From Whitmania pigra (lineage: Eukaryota > Annelida > Clitellata > Hirudinida > Haemopidae), in assembly GCA_021613335.1 (NCBI GenBank), contig JAJTWR010000308.1, positions 1,570,001 to 1,634,000 on the forward strand: a stretch of 64,000 bases of DNA. The letters are read 5' to 3'. The stretch's first letter is position 1, and each line of letters begins with the position of its first letter. Made by a program: the position numbers and the translations under genes. Below the pieces are notes generated by a model. It had not been told where the DNA came from and searched no databases. It was given only the letters and a program-made list of their open reading frames with translations. This document shows, piece after piece, positions 24,001 through 34,222 of this stretch.

Positions 24001-24469
24001 TATTTTTAGAAAAATAATAGCCCAATAAAGATAAGATATTTTAACATAATAAAATAATAAAATGTAATAACACTCCTGCAATAAATGTTAATTATTGTAT
24101 TATTATAATCATTTAATTTTTGAAAATAAACATCCAAGAAATATAACTTTATGAATTATTAGGTTCCTCTTGTCCCTGTCCTGCCGATTTTTAGTGCTAT
24201 GATAAACATATATTTGATGCTTAATCTCCCATCCACTACCTGGCTCAGATTTTTATTTTGGATGATAGTCGGTAAGATTTTGATTTGCATATTAATATTA
24301 ATATTTGCATGTTTAGTAATAGTAAACGCATCCGCTATCAGGTTTCTTCATCTATTTTGGTTATGGAATAAGAAACAGCTACGAGGGATCCGAAGAGCAA
24401 GACATGGATTACAAGGACATTGGCATCGGTGCTGTTGAAGATGATATACCTTCTCAAAGGACGGAATAA
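21060..24469 (+). CDS. Cationic amino acid transporter (SLC7A1-4/CAT-like), 14 exons
   Basis: Plasma-membrane transporter of the APC superfamily; by family it carries arginine, lysine and ornithine. Exons: 21060-21183, 21262-21381, 21578-21706, 21783-21938, 22039-22178, 22277-22397, 22469-22549, 22629-22770, 22935-23074, 23175-23369, 23501-23593, 23769-23935, 24163-24271 and 24342-24469. They total 1845 nt, 614 residues. The N-terminus ends [13 protein letters not shown]1 carries [17 protein letters not shown], followed by [13 protein letters not shown] [17 protein letters not shown] and [20 protein letters not shown]. The signature [20 protein letters not shown] is present, as is [12 protein letters not shown]. 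The C-terminal bundle ends [15 protein letters not shown] plus an acidic tail. The transport-linked unwound helix in TM1 reads GCTLGCG, with a Cys where many family members have Val. All splice sites are GT-AG and every exon joins in frame. I cannot tell which CAT paralogue it corresponds to. Confidence 0.95.
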
Positions 24470-24659
24470 CTTGAAATTAATTACGACTTTCAACATATTT
24501 TCTAAACACAGAAATTAATTTAAAGTAAAATGTTGTTTGTGGTAATTTTAACGAACTTAAATGTTAGCTTGACGCTTGAAAATTGTATTTTTTTGTAAGA
24601 CTATGATTTGTGTTGTATTTTTGATCTGTGTCGTTGACCCGATAATAATAACACAAGGG

Positions 24660-24860
24660 CAGTGGCGGATTTAGGAGGGCCCCCGCCCAAGTGTTCAAGA
24701 CGCGACACGAGGACGGAGACAAACCATAATTGGGAACCAAAATGTGAGAGCAAAAGAAAAGGTGCGTTTTTCACACAAAGGATAAGGAGTCTAAAAAAGC
24801 AACAAATTAAGTTTATTATTTTGGGTATATGGTCTGTGCCAAATGGTATTTTTTAATAGG
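24660..24860 (+). mobile_element. hAT terminal fragment
   Basis: It starts CAGTGGCGGATTTAGGAGGG followed by CCCCCGCC, a sequence typical of hAT left ends. No partner end or target duplication was identified with confidence. Confidence 0.5.
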
Positions 24861-25013
24861 GATGTCTATTTTTAATATATCACTTGATAAAAACGAGCAT
24901 GCTTTTTGTAGTGGAGGGACTCTCGTCCAATCTGATGAGACGACTTTTTCGAGCTGATTTTTAATGCCAAATGCATAAGGACCAAAGGCCGGTATCTCCC
25001 GCGCTTGCCAAAA

Positions 25014-25833
25014 AGTATAAATGGCACCCCGTCATAACAGCCCGGCGACAGAATAGCCCCGACAAAACAGCGCCGTCAAAATAGCTCAAGACAAAACAGC
25101 CCCGACAAAACAGCCTCGTCGAAACAGCCCGGCGACAAAATAGCCCCGACAAAACAGCCCCGTCAAAACAGCCCTGTCACCAGGGTCGGACTGGCTTAAA
25201 AAACCGGCCCGGGAAATTTTATTTAACTCCTAGTTTGATCAACTTAAACATAAGAAACACTAGAGTCTAAAATTTCTATTCACTATTAACTATTATAACA
25301 GCTTTCTCATCGTTTCACTAGTCGATGCTAAAACATCAATAATTTCATTGTTATTGATTCTTGGAAAAGAGTCTTTCTCACAAGACATCAGCATGAATGA
25401 TCGTAGAATTGACTGGTTCAGAAAATTTCTTAATCTGTTCAAAACGTATTTCAATTTTGAAAACGACCTCTCACAAGCAACTTGTGATGAGGATAATGTC
25501 AACACAATGTAAGCCAGATACAAATTTGAATAAGCAAGACTATGCAAATTAAACTTCTGGAGAACAATAATAACAACAAACAATACTCAAAACGGTCAAA
25601 GCATTCAAGCCACTAATTTCGAATTAAATTTTGATTCAGTTTCACAACATTTTTTAAAAATACTTTGACATGGAGTTATCATGGGGCTATTTTGTCGCCG
25701 GGTTGTGTTGTCCTGGGCTATTTTGTCGCCGGGCTATTTTGTCGGGGCTATTTTGACGGGGCCATTGTGACGGGGCTATTTTGTCTTGAGCTTTTTTGAC
25801 GCCGGGCTGTTATGACGGTCACCAGTATAAATG
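25014..25833. mobile_element. Transposon with inverted arrays of short GACAAAACAGCCCC-type repeats
   Basis: A 10-bp direct repeat AGTATAAATG (25014-25023 and 25824-25833) flanks an 800-bp segment. The left end reads CCGTCATAACAGCCCGGCG, and the reverse complement of the right end reads the same after a few bases. Both ends continue as roughly 14-bp tandem units (GACAAAACAGCCCC and variants such as GGCGACAAAATAGCCC), about 150 bp per side, in inverted orientation. The centre holds hAT-derived sequence. I infer a non-autonomous DNA transposon; the superfamily is uncertain. The 10-bp direct repeat would not be a standard hAT target duplication. Confidence 0.75.
25181..25640 (-). pseudogene. hAT transposase C-terminal fragment (dimerisation domain)
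   Basis: A minus-strand frame (25583-25293) contains LTLSSSQVACERSFSKLKYV followed by LNRLRNFLNQSILRSFMLMS. This matches the C-terminal hAT dimerisation domain of ZMYM/THAP0-like transposases. The neighbouring CAGGGTCGGACTGGC at 25181 matches a hAT terminus of that type. The rest of the transposase is missing. Confidence 0.75.
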
Positions 25834-26693
25834 TAAATGGAGTTCGAGTTTAATAATGGCCGCACTTCAAAAGATATTGGAGGTGCTCTATAACAAATTT
25901 AAATTGGTGATAAGACTTTGTTGATGTCATAGGTCAAATTGTTATGTGATGGCTCAAACAAAAATACAAATTGCCGCTTCGTCTTTTTAAATAATTAGTA
26001 TTGGATTACTTTCTTTTTACTGGTGTGTGGTAGTAGTACTTGTGCCCGCTGTTTTTAAACTTTACAACTCACTTTTAAACCACAAAGGATCAAATATACA
26101 TAAAAACATAATTTTGAGGCTGTAGAAACTACATTAAAAGTATTTCGATGAAGAGCAAATAAGGGCAACCAGCATAACAAGAAGATCAGGAAAGTTGAAT
26201 CATGAAAGTGTATATTAAAATTTTTAAATGACTTATTCACAGATATGCACATTTGAAGATTGAGAAATACAATTACATTTGTTTGCTTTATTGAATGGTT
26301 TAACTAACCAAACGAATTTACGACAAAAACGATCGATTAACGATCAAACTTGATGATGACAAACAAGCCGAAATCATTACATTGAAGTATTAAATGTAAG
26401 ATGTCAAATATAACCATATCAATCAAAAATTATTCAGAATTTAATTAAAATTTTAAAATAATCACTACATAATTTTATTTAGTTAGCAATTCATCTTTTG
26501 AAACTAAATATTTGACAAAAATGGAAAAAGCGCCTTGCATAACAAAAATATGAAAAAAAAAGCCCAGGATTTTTACATACATTAATACAGTTTCTACAAG
26601 AAAACTTTATTTCAAAATAATTATTTTTGCATACATTAATACAGTCTCTACAATTGTTCACCAGCATCTTCGCCAACTTCTGCATAAGTTCCA
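25834..26693. other. Intergenic / 3' flank of RING gene
   Basis: No clear gene. A minus-strand frame (26697-26491) begins in an overlap with the upstream RING gene's stop and holds two copies of a CINVCKN-like unit (a repeat of about 60 bp at 26570-26655). I treat it as a repeat in the 3' flank. Confidence 0.5.
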
Positions 26694-27935
26694 TCATACA
26701 TCTCCATTATTATTTTCAGAAATAACATTTTTGCAGCAGTCATAATCCTTGAACTCGTATCGAGTGGTACACTTATCAAGTTGTAAACCTGGAAAAATTT
26801 GTCTTAAACTGGAAAATAAAGAAAAGTTGAAGTTGCATATCTTCAGATTGCGAAGCTGTTCTTTCATTGGGGAAAAATGATGGCCGATAGCAGCATCGTG
26901 ATTTCCTGATAGAAGTAGGTAACAAGTGACTTTCTCAAATTTGCGTACGAACATGAAATCTATAGATCCTTTTTTCAGGAGTCTTGGAAACACTTTCCAG
27001 CACACTTCTAACTGTTTGTTCATATATCCAACAGCTTCATCAGCATATTCATCGTCTTGACCAATATCTGTATCATCGTTCGGCGAAATAACAAGTCTAA
27101 GCGACAAACAGGGCAAGAAACAGCTGACGAAAACCTTTGTCAACCCGTTTTTCTTCTTGATGATAGCATATCTTGATCCTTTCTTCAATAACCTGCTTTC
27201 GCTTTGGTATTTGTCTAATTGCACATGTTCTAGGCCTTTAATCCCGATATACTTATGCTTGAAATTATAAGTATTAAGAATAAAAACGATAAACTTTCTC
27301 CACACATCGTTAAGATCTGCCACATAATCCACAGAGTTGAGGTCGCACATCTGATGTTCGTTATATAATAATTTCAAATTTTGAAATGAGCATATAACTG
27401 GCTTATTTAGCGTTACGAAATAACCAATTGAACTTCTACACATCGGACATCCTTTCCTAAAATAAAATGAATATTTCGTTCAAATGTCTTTATGGTAATA
27501 TTCCGATCGAAATTCTAATAGATAATGCACAATTAGCTTATTATCCCAAATCTGTTATAGACTTGAGTGCATTTATTCAACATATTTACTGTTACAGAAT
27601 TAACGAAACAAAAATCAAATTATTGAAACAATTTGAAATTAAGCATTAACTTACTCGTAGTCCCAATAAGCTAAACACTTGGGACAAAAGAAGTGGCTGC
27701 AATTAATTAGACTCGTTACTTTTCCCGAATCGAGCGAGTCATAGCAAACTGGACATTCCAAATCTCCTTCGATTTCTCTGAAGTCGATATTTAGCGGAGA
27801 CCCTTTGCAGCTGTCCGAGGCGCAGTAAAACAACAGATCACTTTTGGTTTCATTAGTAAAACTCTCTTTCAAGGTAAAATTCATCGTCGAGTAAAGAACT
27901 TGCATGCAGGATGATGTGGTGGAGTTATTTTTCAT
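26694..27935 (-). CDS. RING-finger protein, two exons
   Basis: Exons are 27935-27655 and 27456-26694 (281+763 nt), giving 347 residues. The C3HC4 RING spans the intron. CPVCYDSLDSGKVTSLINC and SHFFCPKCLAYW lie in exon 1, and GCPMCRSS lies at the start of exon 2 after an in-frame GA/G junction. The rest of exon 2 (about 240 residues) is conserved-looking but not a domain I recognise. It contains WRKFIVFILNTYNFKHKYIG, an acidic DDTDIGQDDEYADEA patch and LLLSGNHDAAIG. By the RING it is a probable E3 ubiquitin ligase; substrates are unknown. It does not closely resemble the two RING paralogues at 10.5-13 kb. A 24-base segment of this exon (26907-26930) recurs inside an LTR at 34262-34285. Confidence 0.8.
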
Positions 27936-28517
27936 GGCAACGTTACTTCAAAAGATTTGAATAACATTTCTTTAGTAAAGTTTAAAATTACAAGTTTTTA
28001 AGATCAATTGGAATTTTAATATAAATTCTTAAATGTTTAGTTCCTACAAATTATCAGCTTAAAATATTAAAAGAATTGTGACTACTTGAAAATTTCAGTC
28101 CAATTAAAAGTTATTTATGTTATTTGAAATAAATATTATGCAGTTTCTCACTTTAACGTTCGATTATAGACGTTTGAGTTTGACTTTTATATTTTTTGAA
28201 ATGCCTTTAAGTATCAATATACCGTATTTTCACGAAATAAACACGCGGACGAATATAACACGCAATTTTTCCAATTTATGTAAAAAATCACTTATAAAAC
28301 ACGCACCAATAGACGCCTTTTGTTCTTTTGGCTAAAATAATTTAACATTTAGATTAAAATTATATATATTAAAATATTAAATTGAGGCGGTTTTTAATAT
28401 ATAAAACAATCAAATATAAAAGTTGTAAAAAAATCTTTCGTTGGCTGAGCGGCCGATGCTTGAAGTGATAAATACAGTGATGTAGATAGAAGTGCTCTTT
28501 ATTGAAATATAAGTCAG

Positions 28518-29520
28518 AATCATCTTAGTCATGCAACGGACTATAATCAAATAAATAAATAGATTGAAATATCGACGTCGTTAAGAAAGTGGCTGATAAA
28601 CATAACTCGTGCACTGTTGCCTACAAACTTCAAGTCATTTTTAGAGCAAAAGTCAAAGGTAACAGAGCAGCTGCTCGGGAGTTCAACGTTAATGAAGTGT
28701 CAGTTAGCGAATGGAGAAAGAAGGAATGATTGCTTGAGAAACTGAACCTGAGAAAACGTGCATGCCGTGGTCAAAATGCGAAATGGCCAAAGTTAGAGTC
28801 TGATCTAAAGCTATGGGTCTTGGAACAAAGGAAGAGATAGCTTTTGACATTCCCGCTAGTGAAAGCATCTGGCGCCAGAACTGTGGCAATAACAACAAGT
28901 GGTTACGAACGGACATATTTCACAGTCATACTAGGATGCTCTGCGGCTGGCACCAAGTCAAAACCAATATTGATTTTCAAGAGACAATGCGAAAAATTTT
29001 CAGCATGAAGCTCTGGATTCAGAAATGTTCTCAAAACAGGGGATTCTTTTCAAAGAGCTCGCGGTTGATCATGAATGCAATGACTGCTCATAAAGATGAG
29101 TCAGTTAAGAAGATGCTCAACTTAAGCGGATATCACATTGCAATCATCCCGGGTGGTCTATCATCCAAACTGCAAATACAAATCGTTGAGAAATTGACAG
29201 ATGTGAGAGGGAGGAATGTACGCAGAATGGCACATACACTCACACACCGTCTGGACGAGACAGGAAGGCTTTGTATGCACATTGGTTGCACGAGCATGGG
29301 ACAAAGTGTCTCCTGATTTGATTCTGAGTGGCTTTAGAAATGCTGGCATTAAGTCTACAGGAAAGGAGTAAATTGACCACCCGGACTTTGAACTAGCCTG
29401 CGATCCGGCAAGAGCCGAAAATGAACATGAAGACTGTTCGACTTTTGACGGATTTGAAGGTTTAGTTGATGATGAGGATTTATTTATTTGATTATAGTCC
29501 GTTGCATAACTGAGATGATT
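28518..29520 (+). mobile_element. Decayed pogo/Tigger-type DNA transposon with 43-bp TIRs
   Basis: Inverted repeats at 28518-28560 and 29478-29520 match at 41 of 43 positions. The 1003-bp element contains remnants of a Tc1/mariner-superfamily (pogo/Tigger) transposase on the plus strand. They are an N-terminal HTH segment (KGNRAAAREFNVNEVSVSEW), the spacer motif AKWPKLESDLKLWVLEQR, part of a DDE core (MTAHKDESVKKMLNLSGYHI, IAIIPGGLSSKLQ) and an acidic C-terminus (DGFEGLVDDEDLF). There are internal stops (for example after EWRKKE) and a deletion between the HTH and DDE parts. Solo copies of the terminal repeat lie at 9189 and 18180. Confidence 0.85.
28813..29316 (+). pseudogene. pogo/Tigger transposase, DDE part
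   Basis: The longest open piece of the dead transposase (167 codons). It contains the second half of the DDE domain (HKDESVKKML, IIPGGLSSKLQIQIVEK). Upstream and downstream pieces lie in other frames or behind stops. Confidence 0.75.
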
Positions 29521-29611
29521 TGGACTTTAGTTAGTGTTAGTAAGTTAGTAAAAATGAAAAGTATTAGAATAATGAAATGCATTAATTAGTTATAGTAATA
29601 TTGTAAAAGGC

Positions 29612-32600
29612 TTATAGTAAGCCGCATCTGTTTTTGCAGATCCACCGATAAATGATGTCCACACTTGCTGGATTGCTAAGCATGGATTTCATGTCGGATA
29701 GACCTGTGTACATTTTAATTTCTCTCCTCAGGGCAGACTGGGCTGGGCATTCCATTAGGAAATGCTGCACACTTTCGTCTTCCTGAGGGCACTTCTCGCA
29801 CCTCCCGTCTGGGTGCCGTTTCATGAGAAACAAGTGCTGGTTCAGAGCACACTTTTCAACTCGGATTCTGGAGATGAGAACCTCCTTCCTCCTTGAGACA
29901 CATTGGAACTTGCTCTTCGTCGACATTTGTTTCTCTATGGACTTATAATGTAGGCTTAGAGGATCTTCATCCCATCTGGTCTGCCACTGTTGGAGGATGT
30001 TGCTGGCCACGGACCTTTTGACATCCTTGATAGACGCCGGAATCCGGAGGTCTATCTGATCCCTTGCAGTGGCTGCCTTTGCCAGGGCATCGGCCTTCTC
30101 ATTGCCAGGGATTCCAACGTGGGCAGGGACCCAGACGAGAATGACCTTTCTGCCGCTCTCTTGAATTTCTGAAATTAAAAACTGTACATTTTTAATATCA
30201 GGAGCATAATTGTTGCCGTCCTTTAGTGCCCTACAAGCGAGTCACTTAGGACGACAATGTCGAAGGACTCATCCTGATATGAGTCCTTGACATGTAGTAA
30301 ACATCGCTCGATGGCTGCCAGTTCGATTGAACTAATGCAGCTGTGACTCGACGTCCTGAGACTGATGTTTACTTCCTTCCTTGGGATGTAAATCCCAATT
30401 CCGGCCTTGTTGTCCTCGGTCTTGGAGGCGTCCGTGTAGCAGAGGAGGCTGTCCTGGAGATCCTCTATTTTCTCCCTTGCCACCAGCATCCGCAGAGGGT
30501 TGTCGGCTTCGAAGGAGAGGTTCGAGGAGTCGATTGTCGGCTTTCTCAGTCTCCAAGGAGGGAATCTGGGAGGTGCCTCCCTGATGTCCTCCAGGAGATC
30601 TGCTGGGATCACCGACTCGACTTTCTTGTGTGGAGGCTCCTCGCCTCTTATCCTCATCCTGCAGTGGAACCTCATTTCGACTTGGGACTTTGGCTCTGAA
30701 ATGAAATATTTATTTTTAACAGCCATTCTGTCGAGCTGTTTCTGCATTTTCGATGTCAGTGCTTCTATGGACGTTCCGGACGTCCAAAGAGCAATGTCAT
30801 CGGCATACATGGACAGCTCGACCCCGTTTGTCGGTTCCGGAACAGAGTTCATCATGATGATGAATAACAACGGGCTCAGGATGCTACCCTGTGGTGTGCC
30901 ATTCTCTAGGGTGACCGGTTCAGAGAGGGAGGATCCAACCCTCACTTGGATAGTTCTATCCTGAAGGAAATTGTGGATCCACATCAAGGGTTTCCCCTTG
31001 ATGCCCATTCTTGAGAGTTGCTCGATGATCCCCTCTCTCCAAACCATGTCGAATGCCTTCTCCATGTCGAGGAAAACTCCGAGAGTCTTCCTTTTCTTGG
31101 TTGAGGATGCGGCGATGTCCTGCGTCAGCCTGGCTATGTGATCCACACAGCCTCGGGCTCTTCTGAAGCCCGCTTGGTACTGGTTCAACAGGTTACCGCT
31201 CTCTAAGAACCATCGGAGTCTCGTGGCAATCACCCTCTCCAGGAGTTTGCAGAGAGTGGAAGTCAAAGAGATAGGCCGATAGGAGGAAGGAAGAGCAGGA
31301 GGCTTCCCTTTCTTAGGGATTGGGACGACCGTGGCTCTCTTCCATAAGGAGGGAACCGTTCCTGAAAGCCAGGACTGGTTGAAGAGGGCCACGATCCCTT
31401 GGAGACTGGAGCTTGGGAGCCTTCTGATCATCTCGTAATGGATGCCGTCAGGTCCCGGAGAGGAGTTCCCGCATTTCCTTAGAGCATCTAGGACTTCGGA
31501 AATGCTGATGGGATCAGAGATGGGGGAGTCCTCTGGCACGAAGAGTGCCGGGGACGGCAGGAGAGCAGTCTTGGCTTGTGCGAAGAGCGGGGCGAGGTTC
31601 GCGTTGCTGCTGGCTTGCGCAAAGGATTGGGCGAGCGTGCCTGCCTTCTCTGAGTTTCCGAGTGGACCCCCAGAGTCAGAGGCGATCGGGGGGATTCTTG
31701 GACCCGAGCGATTGCCATTCATCCCTTTGATGGCTCTCCAGAGAGTGGCGGTACCCGTTGAGCCGTCGAAGCTGGCGCAGTGCGACCTCCAGTACTCCCT
31801 CTTGGCATTCTTGATGGTCCACTGGGCTTGATCCTTCGCTCTCCTGTACTCTTCATGACTCGACTCCGTTCGCAGTCGCCTGTGAGCAGCTCTCTTCTTG
31901 TTCCGATCTTTGACTGCTCCCTTGCAGTCGTTGTTCCAGTAAGGGACGAGAGGCCTCTTGCTCTGCCCTTTGTAGATCGAGGAGCTCTCTGTGGCTACAC
32001 TGGCGATGGAGTCGGTGATGAACTTCATGTTCTCCTCCAGGTTGTTCGTGGGTAGCTCCTGGAGGATGAGGGAGGAGCACTTGGCCTGGAAGATGTTCCA
32101 GTTGAGTGTCCTCATGTTTATTCTCGTTGGTCCCAGGTCCTCTCGGAGAGCCTTGTCATTGATCGTCATCTGAATGATGAGGTGATCACTGCCAAGGCCT
32201 GTGTTGAGAACCTTCCAAATGGTCCTGGCCGCCCAGTGCGGTGAGGCCAACGAGACGTCGATGGGTGACATGCTGCCGTGGGGGTCTATGTGGGTGACCT
32301 CACCTGAATTTAAAATGACTAAATTCAGGTTTGGTGCTAATTCTTCCACGATCTTACCTCTCGTATCTGAGCGTCTGGCTCCGAAAATTGGAGAGTGGGC
32401 ATTTAAATCCCCGCATACGATGGCGTCTTGGTGGTTCAGGACGGTCTCCAGCACGTCTCTTGAGTAAGGTTTCCCAGGAGGCGCGTAGAAGTTGACGATC
32501 TTGAGCAGCCTTGACTTCGTGATGATCGTGGTCGACTGGCACTGAGGATCCTGACAGACTACCGCGGTGCTGTACGACAACCCTTCTCTTATGCATGTAA

Positions 32601-32814
32601 GGATGCCGCCACGAGAGAGTTCACCCGGTCGGTCGAACCGCTCCACTTGATATCCTCTAAGTCTGAAGGAATGCTTGCTTTTCAGAAAAGTTTATTGGAG
32701 CAAGATTACATCAGGCAAAGATTTTAAGGAATTCAAAAAGGAAACGAATTCACCGGTTTTGGGGCTGATGCCCTGGCAGTTCCATTGGATAATGTTTATG
32801 GCATTATCCATGTT
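29612..32814 (-). pseudogene. LINE ORF2: AP endonuclease, reverse transcriptase, RNase H; one stop, one frameshift
   Basis: The frame starts at ATG 32814 (MDNAINIIQWNCQGI). A TAA interrupts the endonuclease after DVILLQ (near 32697), where a Glu codon is expected. A long open frame (32646-30223) then carries endonuclease motifs (ILTCIREGLSY, DAIVCGDLNAHSPIFG, SDHLIIQMTI) and RT motifs (SSPGPDGIHYEMIR, YRPISLTSTLCKLLERV, FLDMEKAFD, GTPQGSILSPLLF, MYADDIAL). It also carries RNase H motifs (CYTDASKTEDNKAG, SSIELAAIERCL, VVLSDSL). A single-base indel near 30233 shifts the frame. The remaining RNase H and the Cys-rich end (CEKCPQEDESVQHFLMEC) continue to the stop at 29612. All RT catalytic residues, including YADD, are present. 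Confidence 0.92.
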
Positions 32815-34054
32815 GAACTGTTTGGGCAACCAGACATCTCTTTATTGCAGCTACGGCTGCACCTGGAACGGGTTCTTCCTGAATGCTGTCGAGGGCGAGG
32901 AGGAGGACGTGGTTCAGCATGTCCAGCATCTGGTCCTGGTTTCCTCCTTGGAACCTCCTGTTCATGCCCTCTGAAATTTTTAAAATTAACTTGGCGAGTA
33001 GTGCCGGGATGCCCGACTGAGCAACTGCGGCCTCACCGTTAGTTTTAGAAATTACATCAGCAACCGGCTGCCTGGTGCTGGCTACAGCTACATATTTCTT
33101 AGCCTTGCTCTTTCTCTTCTTGTTCTTCGGTTTCTGAGGCTTGGCCTGCTTGACGGTTAAATCAGCAGGAGCCTCCTGCGAAACTGAGGGCGCCGGCGCG
33201 GCTTCTTCCCTAGCGACCTTACTTGTGGCCGCTTCCACCGCCTTTGCATAACTGATATGCTTGGTGGTCTTCAGCGTAATAGCCTCCTTGGCTATCTTAC
33301 GTTGCGGGCAAACCGCTTGACCAGTGTGGTAACTGGTCCCCTCGCAGGTCGCGCAGCGGCGCTCGCTTTCTTTACTCTTGCACTCCTTCAGCTGGTGCTC
33401 TCCCGAACATTTTGGGCATTTGACCTTACCGGTGCAATTGGCGGCTATGTGACCATAGCCATTGCACTGGTAGCACCTGATCGGCTCCCTTATATAAGGT
33501 CTAACCTTAAAACTAAGATAGCCGATTCTGACTTTCTCGGGAATCCTTCCCCTGAAACTAAGGATGACCACGGTAGTGGCCACCTTCTTTCCTCCGACAT
33601 TCTTGGAAACTCTCGATGCGCTCTCGCATCCAGTGCTTACCTTGACTGACTCTTCATCGACGCTGTCGGGGACGCCGATAATACAGTATCTCGGTTTGGC
33701 CGCTACACGTGGCTTAGCCGCGATTCCTCCCAACTCCTTAATCTGAGATAGCCTAGCTATCTCTGCCTCGTTCTTAGCTAGTACGATGAGAAGATCTTTG
33801 CTAGCAATGATCTTCACATCACGCCTACCTAAAACTTCACTCACCTCTTTCTGAACCCGGATTGGGTTCAGCTTCCTAATCTCGATATTGAAGAAGACTT
33901 TCGTCATCTTCTCCTTCGAGACATCTTGCGTTGAAGCCGCAGAGGAGGAGACTCTCCTGCGCTTCCTACTCTCTACGGTTATGAAACCGTCGTCCATTGC
34001 ATCGATGCTACTGACGTCCATGCTCTCTGTTTTTTTCTTGAATTGAACAATCAA
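32804..34054 (-). CDS. LINE ORF1, gag-like protein with CCHC zinc knuckles
   Basis: Intact 416-codon frame. An N-terminal region contains IEIRKLNPIRVQKEVSEVLG. A basic middle is followed by zinc knuckles around residues 195-255: CYQCNGYGHIAANC, CPKCSGEHQLKEC and CATCEGTSYHTGQAVC. The C-terminal third is Ala/Lys-rich (KPQKPKNKKRKSKAKK). The product is an RNA-binding nucleocapsid-type protein. The stop overlaps the ORF2 start (ATGGATAA), a typical short ORF overlap. A nearer ATG at residue 12 (MDVSS) is an equally plausible start. Confidence 0.9.
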   Translation of the reverse strand: MIVQFKKKTESMDVSSIDAMDDGFITVESRKRRRVSSSAASTQDVSKEKMTKVFFNIEIRKLNPIRVQKEVSEVLGRRDVKIIASKDLLIVLAKNEAEIARLSQIKELGGIAAKPRVAAKPRYCIIGVPDSVDEESVKVSTGCESASRVSKNVGGKKVATTVVILSFRGRIPEKVRIGYLSFKVRPYIREPIRCYQCNGYGHIAANCTGKVKCPKCSGEHQLKECKSKESERRCATCEGTSYHTGQAVCPQRKIAKEAITLKTTKHISYAKAVEAATSKVAREEAAPAPSVSQEAPADLTVKQAKPQKPKNKKRKSKAKKYVAVASTRQPVADVISKTNGEAAVAQSGIPALLAKLILKISEGMNRRFQGGNQDQMLDMLNHVLLLALDSIQEEPVPGAAVAAIKRCLVAQTVQHG

Positions 34055-34222
34055 CAGTCTGTGCTATCATTTAAATGTTTTTATTTTTTGTCGGAAATCC
34101 AATACATGTAAATTTAATCTAGCATAACACGCATACGATTATAGCACGCATAGGGGGGGGGTGCGTGGTAAGTAAAATCGAACATAACACGCGTGTAATA
34201 TGGGTGAAAATACGGTAGTCAT

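Larger units (their letters stand above)
29521..34070 (-). mobile_element. LINE of the I superfamily (ORF1 + APE/RT/RNase H ORF2)
   Basis: Minus-strand non-LTR retrotransposon with ORF1 (34054-32804) and ORF2 (32814-29612), followed by an approximately 90-bp 3' UTR that abuts the pogo-like element at 29520. The domain order is gag-like with CCHC knuckles, AP endonuclease, RT and RNase H, plus a Cys-rich C-terminus. A RNase H in ORF2 points to the I-like group. It is markedly more GC-rich than its surroundings, as expected for a foreign element. Only two ORF2-disabling changes were seen, so it is a young copy. Confidence 0.9.
28222..34215. mobile_element. TIR-bounded 6-kb block (Tc1/mariner-pogo-type ends, TA flanks)
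   Basis: The sequence CCGTATTTTCAC after a TA at 28220-28221 is mirrored by GTGAAAATACGG followed by TA at 34216-34217. Inside both ends are motifs such as AATATAACACGC and AACATAACACGC. These terminal repeats resemble a widespread pogo/Tigger-type MITE family (CCGTATTTTC, ACACGC units). Between the ends lie a second TIR-bounded element and a LINE, which are probably nested insertions. Whether the two ends belong to one original element is an inference from their mirror symmetry. Confidence 0.6.

Noticed and set aside
30343..33746. Many plus-strand and alternate-frame ORFs of 60-154 codons
   Set aside because: Shadows of the GC-rich LINE ORFs. Few stops occur in GC-rich sequence, and none shows a domain.
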